From Cycas panzhihuaensis (Eukaryota; Cycadophyta), in contig CM041465.1 of assembly GCA_023213395.1 (NCBI GenBank), positions 118,737,741 to 118,801,740 of the forward strand: 64,000 bases of DNA. Reading direction: 5' to 3'. Position 1 is the first letter of the stretch; each line of letters begins with the position of its first letter. Positions 21,476-31,793 of this stretch are shown here, piece by piece. The notes under the pieces were generated by a model that did no database searches, was not told the DNA's origin, and worked only from the letters and a program-made list of their open reading frames with translations. A program made the position numbers and the translations under genes.

Positions 21476-21905
21476 ATGTCCATCTACATTTTTACTGACG
21501 GTGGAAGCTGCAGTAACCCTAGACCTTCTATTGCTGTATGGATTCTTCACAGCCCCTCTAGATACGATTTCTTATGCTTTGAGGTCTTCCTCCCAGAGGC
21601 TACCAATAATGAAGCCGAATACACAGCTATTATTGAAGCTCTCACCGATGCTCTCCATTTCCATCACAGATCTATCATCTTGCTTTGTGACTCTCAAGTT
21701 GTGATGTCCCATCTCACCCAGGTTTACCAGGTGTGATGCCCTCACTTGAGAACTCTTGCTTCTGCTACTAGATCCCTCCTGGCCACTTCTCGTCTATTGA
21801 CATTTAGCATATACCTCGAGCCCTCAATGCTGAGGCAGATAGTCTCATTCACCTCATCCTTGAGTGCCACCTTCCTCTTCTTATTGATCATCCCCGAGGC
21901 TTGTC
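21476..21905 (+). pseudogene. Gypsy copy B: stand-alone archaeal/plant-type RNase H (aRNH)
   Basis: Sense ORF starting MSIYIFTDGGSCSNP. The first catalytic Asp is in TDGGS, the Glu in ATNNEAEYTAIIEAL, and the next Asp in LLCDSQVV. After a stop at 21734 and a frame shift, the last Asp motif (AEAD-like) is at about 21833. This pattern is RNase H of the RVT_3/archaeal type. It is not in pol: integrase ends about 3.7 kb upstream and the antisense gene lies between. Copies A and C have it in the same place. It may serve as the element's working RNase H, because the native one lacks its first Asp. Confidence 0.8.
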
Positions 21906-22306
21906 TGGCCACCCTATCGCCTAAGCTCTACGTCATCACGCACCTCACCTTGCAATCTATTCGCACCTCTAAAACCTAGCCACTAATGAGGTTAAACTAT
22001 GGTGACTACTAATTCTATTTTCTCTTCTACTTGACTATGCACATCTCTCTGCATCTTTTGTGGTGGGGGCAGCCCCCCTACCTTTCTTATTCTCCCAGTT
22101 AGTTTTTGGGTGGCACATAGGCAGCCCCTATGTTGTCTCCACCTCTACCTTCATATCTAAGCATTCCAGGACACTTGCTAGCATCCTTGCCTACTATTAT
22201 GATCTTGATTTATATATCTGTATACACATGTGCTACTGACAATTGTGTTACTAGCATTCGCTATCATACCATACTTACGGCGTGAGGCTCTCTTGCCGAG
22301 GGGTAG
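21906..22306 (+). other. Gypsy copy B: 3' untranslated region and polypurine tract
   Basis: Non-coding, aligned with copies A, C and D. It ends in the polypurine-like CGAGGGGTAG (22297-22306) against the LTR. Confidence 0.6.
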
Positions 22307-22556
22307 TGTTTCCCAGCTTCCGGGAATGGATACAGAATCATCGACTCAGGTAAGTACAGGTATGCTTCTCACCTTATCATTGCTTTCTTTTGAGATGAGT
22401 GTATGCTTGCATGTTTGCATGTTGTGATCTCATAGATGATCTTATCAGCATCTATACTTATTCAGCCTATAACGACTATAGCAGAGGCACATTCCCAGTG
22501 AGTGTGGTACCCTGGTGGCCATTCCACTTCCTGCATTCTATCCTACTCACCTCGGG

Positions 22557-22927
22557 TGTAACGAACCGTTACACCAAAAGGGTTCAGTTTCCATGTGTAA
22601 AGAAGCAAGAGGGATCTTCTTATCTGCTGGAACTTGATGAAGAGAAAAGTATTGTTCCATTTGAGTGATCCACGTGCGTACATCTGTGCCATTGAACTTC
22701 TTGATTTCTACCTTAGGAAGGAAGTTTGGACGAAAGCGCCTACCATCATTACCTTCATCTTCTTTAGCGAAGTGTCCCCCACCTATGTGAGTAGTATCAT
22801 CAAGATCACTCTTTTCTTCCTTAAGAGGTTTCATGGATGTGAGCTCTAGCATTATTGCTTCAAATTTTTCATTGAAGTCATTACGGATTTGTAATATATC
22901 TTCTCGAAGTTGTGAAAGCGACATCAT
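22557..22927 (-). pseudogene. gag: Gag N-terminal fragment of one-LTR insertion
   Basis: Minus-strand ORF from Met at 22927: MMSLSQLREDILQIRNDF (coiled-coil-like), then FLPKVEIKKFNGTDVRTW, ITQMEQYFSLHQVPADKK, LASLHMETEP, the start of a Ty3/gypsy gag capsid domain. It is cut right after the LHME motif. This family differs from the Tat-like copies and from the nested element at 13121. Confidence 0.8.
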
Positions 22928-23045
22928 TGAGATCTTGGGTCCAACTTGGGTTCATCTTAAGGGCCATTAGTCCACAAGACCTAAGTTGGAAACTTGGTTG
23001 GTAAATGTGACTGAAAAGGATTTAAGGGGGTGTCTATAGACTGTT

Positions 23046-23135
23046 ATCCCAATATGGATTTTTTTTTTGCTTTTTGCTTTTTTGCTTTTTTGCTTTTTTG
23101 CTTTTTGCTTTTTTTGCTTTTTTGCTTTTTTGGAG
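23046..23135. repeat. CTTTTTTG-type minisatellite
   Basis: About nine units of GCTTTTTT with variable T number, in the leader of the one-LTR insertion. Pure tandem expansion. Confidence 0.85.
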
Positions 23136-23803
23136 TCTTGGTTGGTGACAGACTATGTCTTGCAAGACCGATGACAGTGGCTAGAGACACTCGATTTAAC
23201 AAATAGATGATGGTGACTCAGCGGCCAGGCTAAGTGCGCACAACCCACTAATAGGTGACCGGTACACTAGGTATGGGCTTGTCATGCGGTTTGTAGGCCC
23301 TCAGATATACTTATCCTAGACGTAAATAATATCAACTTCTGAGGCAAACGCTCTACTGCATGGTTGTACTACCGTCTCTAGTGCGTAGAGAGTAACTTCC
23401 CGGGTCTAACCACTTACAGGTGCACTATAAGTTGCAGACGGTCAATAGGTTTCCTATGGTTACCTATACTAGGAAGGCCTATCTAGGGGGTCCTCCTATA
23501 TACCCGCAGGAGTGTGATCTCCAGTCCTTCACGCAAGGGACGGAAAAGCCATAATGCGCTTAGCCCAAAACGATAGATCCTCAGGATATTTATAGACCCC
23601 CAGCACAGGGTCTCTATCTAAATGCAAAGAGAAGCGCACGGTGGCGGTGTTAGAATAGTGCACGATTGCAGTGTTATCTACCCCCAAAAAGCAAAGTAAC
23701 TAAATGGAAATCAAATGAGAATAGGTACTAATGAGAGAAAAAAAAATGATGGGAAAAATTGATTATTTAGTACCTTGACTCTCCCACAAGGAATGGATCG
23801 ACC
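23136..23803 (-). other. Leader of one-LTR insertion
   Basis: Non-coding leader between PBS and gag on the minus strand. I see no gene or clear motif. Confidence 0.5.
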
Positions 23804-23815
23804 GCTCTGATACCA
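23804..23815 (-). promoter_or_regulatory. Primer-binding site (initiator Met tRNA) of one-LTR insertion
   Basis: The minus strand reads TGGTATCAGAGC, two bases after the LTR end. Confidence 0.88.
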
Positions 23816-23817
23816 CT

Positions 23818-24195
23818 TGGTAGGATACCACTCCTTAATGATAATTGCACACCAATATAATAAGCAAATAACTCCAAAAGAGCACTTATATTGCAATACC
23901 CTTGAGGGGCCAACCTCCCAATTACATGCAAATAACAATGATATTCAAGATATCCTACTCTAAGGATTACACAAATATATATATGTCTCTATGCTTACTA
24001 CTCAACCGCCTCCTTATGCATGTGGGATATTACACAAATATATATAGTGCTCAATGACCACTACACAACCTTCTACTTATGCATGTGGGATATTAAGAAA
24101 AGGGAAGAAGTAGAAGAAATAAAGATATAAGAGAGAAGAAGTACAAGATATAAGAGAATATAAGAGAAGGTAAGTTAGGGGTTGGATCCCTAACA
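23818..24195 (-). repeat. Single LTR (378 bp) of one-LTR insertion
   Basis: On the minus strand it runs from TGTTAGGGATCC to TATCCTACCA. Bounded by TCGGG on one side and the PBS on the other. Confidence 0.8.
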
Positions 24196-26677
24196 TCGGG
24201 ATCCATTTGGCTCATGTCACCCCTGCCCGTGTGATGACCCGTCATTGTTTGGTTGACTTGTCACATCTTTTGAGTCCTATTGTTGCTCTTCTTGACTCGT
24301 TTGTTGCCTTATCTACCCTTGGGTAGGTGTCTCAGCCCCCCATCAGCCTCCTTAGTCATTGGCCCATAGCCCAGGCTGGCTGTCTGGGCCAGATTTGGTT
24401 TCTGGTCCCATACCGCTACAAATTTTACAGTACCGCGAAATTTGTGGTGGGGCAACTATCTCAGATTATTTTTTAAAAATCTGTCATGGCAATTTCACAT
24501 TTATTGCAAAACTGCCACATGTTTTGTTACTTGGCTCACCGCTAGCTGCGCCCTAATCACTCATTTAGGGTTTAGGCTAGGTATTTAATCCCTCACTAAG
24601 TCATTTTTAGGATTTTTTACTCACTTCTTGAATGCTTCTCAAGGGAAAACACCCTGTGCTCTGCTATTCCCTGCTGCTTCACTGCTGCTACATGACCTAC
24701 ACCTCTCCTCCAATGCCCAACTCTCATTTGGTATGGCTAGGACATCTTCCCAACCCTTCACACGCCTTGGAGAGGGCCTCTTTAGAGAGATCTCAGCATT
24801 TCCTTGCTCAGGCAACCATCAAGCATCCTCAAAGTGTAGGTGTTTCCTTCAAACTCATTAGCAGGGGTTCCAAACTTGCTATTCCATATCTCTTTGGCAA
24901 ATTTCTCAGCCTTCTTTCAATAGCTCTTGACTGAGGTAAAATCCTCCTCTCTCTTCCTCAGGTATTTATTGGTTTAAGTTACTTTCTTATCCAATTTATG
25001 CCCTATTTTGTATGTCATTTCTAGTTCTCTTGGTTTGCTCTTTGAGGGTTATTTTTGCCTTACTTTGGGCTGTCCTTTCTCTGCCATTAGGGCCTCCTCT
25101 CATGTGTTTCTTGCTTAAGATAGCAGCAAAGAGGGGTTACATAAGGTTTGGGTGAGAGCTGGGTGGATTCCGCATCACCTTCCATACTCCTCAAGAGGCT
25201 CTTTGCCTCCCAAACCTTCCCTTTTGCCCTGTGCTGGTCTTGGCAATCAAACAAGGGTTTGTCATGCTATTTTTAGCTACTACAATTAGTGCTATCATAT
25301 GTTGCAGCACTGGTTTAAAGGCTTGCACCTTAATCCAGGCAACTCACATAAGCTCTAGCTACTTGTCCTTTGCCTAACTTCTTCCCCAGCAACCCAGTTT
25401 GCTTCTCATAGTATCCCAGTTTGTTGTAGATCCTTTTGGGCTCATTTTTGACCATTGTTACCTCTATTTCCAGCCTTCTTGCACTACCATACCCTCGCTG
25501 CCTTGTGGCTCTTTGAGGGAGGGTAGGGTTGTTCCTTACGGGAGGTGGGCCACTCCAAGGCTTACCAGTTCACTTATCTTTTACTTTGGTTATTTTTCGC
25601 TACAGTTTATCATCATAATATTGAATACTAATGTGCATGTATTGAAGTTTATGTTTGTCTCATATATACATGTATTATTAGGATTTTCTATTATATGCTA
25701 GTATCCTTTCTCCGGAAAAGGGGATACTGTCATTTACTTGTAGCTACGTGGAGGATGCAAAGGATCCGTTCCTTTTCCTCTCTCGTAGGTAAGCACTCCC
25801 ATTTGTGTTTTACTTTAGTATTTCACTTGTTGCTAGCATTTTTGTTCCTTTCTTTTCCTTTCTTGGTACTTTAGTACCACTTTGGGGAAGGTAAGGAAGC
25901 CCCATGCTCCGGTTTACCGCAACCCTTCACGTCCACTGTGCTTTATAGAGCAACTTTGGGTACCTCTTGGGAACGTCGCCATTTCGACATGCCTCTATTC
26001 TGGGTACACACTCTTGCTCCACCTCATCACTCTTTTTCCTTTTGAGTTTTTCTTATGCAATAGTAATTAGCTCATCAGAAAGAGAAAGAGAAACCAACCT
26101 CTATCTTGGTTTATATTTCATTTACTTTATTTCTTGCATTGTATTTGTTATAGAAAAAGGTCTTAGGAAGCCTTCCCCTTTCACCTTCCCCCCTCTTTTT
26201 TTGCCTTACAAACTTCCCTCTTGCTTCATCAACTTGCTTTGCTTGGTTAGTTTATTTGCGCACATTATAACTTCTCCCTTTTGGTTACTTCTTTTTGCAC
26301 TCTCTTGGTTTTCCGCCTAGTCGGGTAACCAAGCAGATCCCATTCGTACGCCATTCACTCACCTACCTTTTTCTCGTTTCCTTTTACTCTAGGGAAACTC
26401 TTAAAGGGTTATCTCCTTCCCCTTTTGGCCATCCAAGGGTGGGAGGATCCTTCTTTTAAGTCAACCCAGGCTAGCCCTATGCCTCTTCTCTTCTTGTTTG
26501 AAGTGGAGAACCACTTCCAGTTAGCTAGATTCCATTTGCAGGTCCCAAACTCGTGCTCCGGTGCACGGGGTACCCTGTGTGGTATTTGCCCTACTTGTAG
26601 GTCTTTTCTCAATTGTACCATCGACCACCCTTACCACTCCTACTCAGTTAGGTAGCTATCCCATAGATGCACATCCA

Positions 26678-27288
26678 GTGTCCTATCTCACCCAGGTTTA
26701 CTAGGTGTGATGCCCTCACTTAATAGCCCTCGCTTTGATCACCAGATCCCTACTGGCTAATTTCCAGTTTGTCAACATTCAACACATCCCTTAGGCTTTT
26801 AATACTGAGGTAGACAACCTCATTCACCTTATGCTTGAGTGTCGCCTTGCTCTCCTTGCTGACTACCCCTGAGAGTTGCCCGGTTACTTTGTCGCCCAAG
26901 TCTCAAGCCATCATGTAGATTCCCCTTTGTGATCTATTCGCACCTCTGAAAACTAGCCACTAATAAGGTTAAACTATGGTGACTACCAAGTTTTCTCATT
27001 CATCTGACATCATCATGCATATCTCTTTACATATTCATGATGGGGGTAGCCCCCTCATCCTTCTTAGCTTCCAGTCGATTCCCAGGAGGCACATAGGCAG
27101 CCCCTATATTGTCTCCACCTCTGTCCTCATATCCACGCATTCTACCATGACACTTGCTGGCACTCTCCCCTCTTGTTATGATCATGATTTATATATATAC
27201 ATACACATGTGTTACTGACAGTTTTGTCGCCAACATTCATCATTGTACCATGCTTCTGAGCAGCGAGGCTCTGCTGCTAAAGGGGCAA
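26678..27288 (+). pseudogene. Gypsy copy D: remnant of second RNase H and 3' UTR
   Basis: Joined directly to the end of the copy B LTR, without PBS or any upstream gene. It begins at the part of the RNase H that reads (D)SQVV-SHLTQVY (GTGTCCTATCTCACCCAGG) and continues through the ADSL-like region (near 26810) and the 3' UTR to the polypurine tract AAAGGGGCAA (27279-27288). Everything from LTR end to mid-RNase H has been lost. Confidence 0.75.
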
Positions 27289-30039
27289 TGTTTCCTAGCT
27301 GCTAGGAATGGATACAGACAGGTTGACTCAGGTAAGCACATGTATGCTTCTTCCTTTTCACCCCTACTATTTCTTTGGAAAGGTCAACAGAAGTATTGCC
27401 TCATTGCATGACTGCCTGCTTTATTTGTATGATCACCTTGCATCCATTTGGCTTGATCATGTTACTTGTTATATTGTGAGCCTATGACGACCCAATGGGA
27501 CCTACTTTTCCATAAGGTAGGCATCCCCATGGCACTTTATGACCCTCTACGCTACCTCCACATCGCCTCAAGCCTCATTTGATTTGTATGACCCATTCAT
27601 ACCCTAACCCTGCATCTTAATCACCTTGTTTTTGGGACCTTTAGCCTTTGATACTACTTTTGGCCTTGTCCAAATGCCTTATGGACTGTCCCAGCCCTGT
27701 GGACAGGAGGGCCAACCCCTCCCAAGCCTACCACATCACCTTCTAAGGATCTCAAAACCTAGATTATTACTATTCTGGCTTTCTGGTCCTGCACCACTGT
27801 AAACTTAGTAGTACTGCGAAGTTTACCGTGGTGCGACTGTTGTAAGTTATTTTTTAAAACTACCATGGTAATTCTCGCTTTCTCCACAAAATTGCCACGT
27901 GGTCTCGCACCCAGCTTGGCCCTATTCATGCCCTATTTACCTGTTTAGGGTTGGGATGGGTATATATCCCAAAACCATCATCATTTTACCTCTCTTAGAT
28001 CTCTTTTGGCTCTTTAACTCAATTGTTTCCCGCTGCAGTTTCTGCTCTTTCTTTCTTCCTTCCACAGGTGCACCTGCAGACCTACATTTCCTGTAGCTCT
28101 AGTCTAGGATCTGCTTGTAATGGTCCCTTCTCCATGGTGAGAAGCTCCTCTCCAGGCATTCCCAAGCAAGTTTGGTGTAGTTCTCTTCTACATTCACCTT
28201 AGCAAGTGTCTCCTACGACTATCCCTACGGAAACCTCCTATAAAATCCTACAGGAACTCTTCTTCTTCGCTGGTTATAGGGGAAAACCTGCCCTAGACTC
28301 AGCCCAATAGGTACCTTAGGTCCTTTCTTTAGAGTTTCTTGTGTGCTTTTTTCATATTAGATATATCTTCAAGAGTGTTTGCTCTCTTTCTTTCTGTTTA
28401 GCTGTAGTAGCCATTCTTTCCATTGAGTTTAGCCTTATATCTCTAAGTTTTTACCTTTCCTCCACTAGTTTTCCTTAAGGAAGCAATGGGAGAAGATCCA
28501 TAAAGGTTGGGTGAAAGGAGTAAGGTGGGGTAGTCCCATTTAGGCCTACTCCCCAAGGGTGACCCCCTTGCCACCTTTCTTCTCCATCTCCCATGCTTCT
28601 CTTGGGTTAATTAGGAGAAGGTGAACCTTAGGCCTACACTGGTTTATCAGCATGTATAGCCCTTGCTATGCTGATTCCAGGCTTACACGCCTCTCATTTG
28701 GACCCCCATAGTGTCCCCAACATTACTTAGTATCCCTTAAGGACCTTGGTCGAGCTTTGTATGTTGGATTGCTGCCCATAGTAATCTTATTGTCTTGATA
28801 CCTCCCCAACACTTTGTTATACTTATCCTCATGCTTCTTGGCTATCATAAGTTGCTATTCGTCCTCACCTTGTTGTGCCAAAGGGTTGTGTGGAGAACCT
28901 TAGCGGAGGGTTTAGCCATCCTGAGGCTTCCCCTCTCTCTTTCTTACTTAACATGTGTGATTGCTTGAGGAGAGTAGAGTTTATTTACAGCAGTTATTTC
29001 TCTAATGTAAGCATTATATTTTAATATATACTTTACATATACTTGCACATATATATAGCTTCTCTTGCATCCCCTTCTTGGAAGGGATAAACCTTGTGTG
29101 TGTAGGTTTGCAATGGTACTTTGTGAAAGGGAAATATCTCCAAATCTGGGTACGCTCTACCCCTTTTCCCTTTCTCTCATTCTATTTTGCTTTCTTTTGT
29201 TCTGCTTACTTTTCATGAGGGGAAGGTAAGGAAGCCCCTATCCTTCGCATTGATCTTGGTCACACATCCACCGGTTGGCATGAGGGCGTGCGTTGCGAGT
29301 AGGTGAGGACTCTCGTTGACCACTACACCTCCTGGATACATGCATCTCTCTCTCTATCCTTCCATTTTCTCTTTTTTGCTTTTATTTAAATCTATGCTCT
29401 AGCTAAATAGATCATGTGAAAGTAAAAGGATAAATGGTATTAGTTATTTGCATTTAAATATTGTATGCTTACCATATATAGGAAAAGGACACAATAAGAG
29501 CCCCCCTTTCCTCTTCCTCTTCCTATCAATCTAAACATACCATTAAGTATATTCCATTTAGCATTGTTTGCTTGCACACATAACACTTGTTCGTTTTTCC
29601 TTTTGGCCCTTTCATTGTTAAAGGTAGACATAGCTTAAGCCTCTCTCTCCCTCTCTTGGCTTTGTTTACCTTGATCAAATAACCAAGGGGGACCCATTTA
29701 CATCATAGGCTTTCGCCTACCCTATTCATATTCATTTTCCTTCATCATAGGGAAACCCCTTGAGGATTCCTCTTCTTCCCTTCTGGCCATCTAAAGGGTG
29801 GGAGGACCTTCCTCTCGAGACCATCCAGGCTACCCCCTATATGCACTCTCTCTTTTGGATTGAGGGCTACTCTAAGGTAGTTGGGTGCCATTCGCAGGTC
29901 CCGAACTCGTGCTCCAACATACGAGGCGCCCTGCATGGTGCTCTCTTTGCTTGTAGGATCTTGCCCACACCTTCAACACCAATTGTTACCTACCATTATT
30001 CCTATTGAGCTTAGCGATTATCCCATAGATGTGCATCTA
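27289..30039 (+). repeat. Gypsy copy D 3' LTR
   Basis: 2751 bp, starting TGTTTCCTAGC, ending GTGCATCTA. It has the perfect 17-nt start hairpin (27292-27308), an imperfect 28-bp palindrome at 27799-27826, and the best TATA candidate of the LTRs, GGGTATATATCCC (near 27958). Ends the array. The left end of the array is outside the window, so its target-site duplication cannot be tested. Confidence 0.78.
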
Positions 30040-31290
30040 ATATGTATAATGATGAAGAGAAAATATAGAAAATAATATAGAGGATTCCCTAATATAGTCA
30101 CTAGCTCTGGTTCTCTATTTCCAATTGTTATTACCTCCCTTGAGAACTAGATGTATAATGGTTAGCTCTATTTTATTTAGGAAACAACAATAGTGAAATA
30201 ACTATAATATATCTCATCTCTAGCTCACTTTTTAACTTTGTACAATAAGATAATACACATAGTATACAAAAGTTGAAATGAAATAGTGCACTAGAAAGAT
30301 CAATTCTTAGAAGTATGTGAGGTAAAATAACCAAGAAAAAAGAAGTATATAATTAGAAAGAGAATAGAAAGAAAATAAATCCAAGTAAGAATGAAAAGAA
30401 AATCCTCCCTCCCCTAGTGTATATTTATAAGAAGAAAATTAGTCAATATCTTGATCTACCTAGGCTAAACTAGTAGGCAAAGATCTTTATAGAAAATGAT
30501 AAGAGTTATCACTTAAAATTATATTTTATTTGTCTTGAGTTGAAAACCCCTCATTTGAGATCCATCCTATATTACAAAGGATACATCTTATGCACTTTGT
30601 TTCTTAGTAGAGGTTGAAGTATTATGAATATAGTCTAAATATCCTAGTGCATATTCATCCTACTTTTAAGCTCAAAATAAGAGAAAAACTTAAAAGGTTT
30701 GTTAATAAGTAATAGGACCATTCTATGATAGACGTGTGCATCTTTGTTCTATGTAATGGGAAATTTACATTAAAACATCAAACAAAACATTTAGTGAATT
30801 GAATAAACTACCATTTTCTAAAGTAATCTATACTTTATTAAAGAGATGTTATGTATACCACCAGATCCCTAAGCACTTTGAGAGATACCTAACAAAATCA
30901 ATTGATATATAACAATATTAATATAATAAAAACTAAAGGCCTTTAGTAGCAAATGCACTTAATAAGTGTACATCAAATTCATTGGATCCATCATATGAAA
31001 TAAGGTCTCTTATAAAAAATATTATTCCTAACCTAGTATATATGCAAACATATATAGGGAAGAGAGATAAAAGAAGCAAAATATTGGAGAAGAAGAGAAA
31101 ATCCTAAAAAAGAAATCCTAGAGAAAAGTAAAATATGGATACAATCTTCACTGTATTTATTGGAATATAATGCACATTTATCATATCAAATGTAATTGGC
31201 TAAGTAAAATGGTATGTATAATTGGTTTACATAAAGGCTAGATATTATTAGTTGTAACTGAGGCAAATGATCTTATATATGCTGATAACA

Positions 31291-31340
<50 letters not shown>

Positions 31341-31484
31341 GAGATCTATTATGATTTATTATTGAAAACCATAATGGGAATATTATGATATTATTCTATT
31401 GTTCCTAAGTAATGATATCTTGTAGTTAATTTTCTAACATAGTATCATAGCATTAGTGAAGATGAGAAGCTAAAATGAGAAAAC
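30040..31484. other. AT-rich flank, no gene seen
   Basis: AT-rich with stops in all frames. A TA microsatellite (31293-31336) is the only clear structure. Near 31433, TTCTAACATAGTATCATAGC looks like a decayed LTR end plus initiator-Met PBS, so this stretch may be the LTR of an older copia element. Confidence 0.5.
31293..31336. repeat. (AT)n microsatellite
   Basis: About 22 AT units without interruption. Confidence 0.95.
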
Positions 31485-31489
31485 ATAAC

Positions 31490-31782
31490 TATTAGAATTA
31501 ATGTTATCACATTAATAAAGTGTAATATTATCTTGTAATAAAAGTTAAGGTATTTAATTTATTATTATATTAAAAATTTATTATATGGACCATTATCCAT
31601 TAGAATGTTCTTGTATTGTTGCTTTTATGAAAAATAGAGAGGTACATCTTGAAAGGATATAGGGAAGAGAGAGAGAGGGAATGATGATGTTGTAGATCCT
31701 ATTTTACACTTATACACATGTTGCATTACCTCGTTGATTGGTTTGTGAATTTAAAATTCTCATTTAATTTCCCTCTCTAACA
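31490..31782 (+). repeat. Copia-1 5' LTR
   Basis: 293 bp, starting TATTAGAATTAATG (TG mutated to TA) and ending CTCTCTAACA, followed immediately by TGGTATCAAAG. Aligned with the 3' LTR, which carries about 70 extra bases in its middle. Confidence 0.85.
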
Positions 31783-31793
31783 TGGTATCAAAG
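31783..31793 (+). promoter_or_regulatory. Copia-1 primer-binding site
   Basis: TGGTATCAAAG, one base off the initiator-Met PBS TGGTATCAGAG, directly after the LTR. Confidence 0.8.

Larger units (their letters stand above)
22557..24195 (-). mobile_element. One-LTR gypsy insertion with target-site duplication
   Basis: 1639 bp between two TCGGG copies (22552-22556 and 24196-24200). The empty site is visible in the copy A LTR (CTCACTTCTAGATCCACTTGG near 5130). In minus orientation: LTR (24195 to 23818), initiator-Met PBS (23815-23804), leader, gag start (22927), and an abrupt end inside gag at 22557. There is no second LTR, yet the ends still read TG…CA and the duplication is intact. The distal end carries an 8-bp-stem hairpin. 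Confidence 0.8.
4894..26677 (+). mobile_element. Gypsy copy B: Tat/Ogre-like LTR retrotransposon
   Basis: The most complete member of the family. Order: LTR, Asp-type PBS, gag, protease, RT-RNase H, integrase, antisense PMD-like gene, second RNase H, polypurine tract, LTR. The Tat-lineage call rests on RT (MPFGLKNVGATYQRAM), the DNGSS protease motif, the Asp-tRNA-like PBS, the degenerate native RNase H, and the presence of an archaeal-type RNase H. It carries two later insertions, at 13121-16598 and 22557-24195. All its genes are broken by stops. It shares its 5' LTR with copy A, so its own target-site duplication cannot be read. Confidence 0.8.
22307..26677 (+). repeat. Gypsy copy B 3' LTR, interrupted
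   Basis: Starts TGTTTCCCAGC and ends GATGCACATCCA. 4371 bp including a 1639-bp insertion (22557-24195). Without it and the duplicated TCGGG the LTR is about 2727 bp. The start hairpin (22310-22326) has one mismatch. Aligned throughout with the LTR at 4894-7442. Confidence 0.8.
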
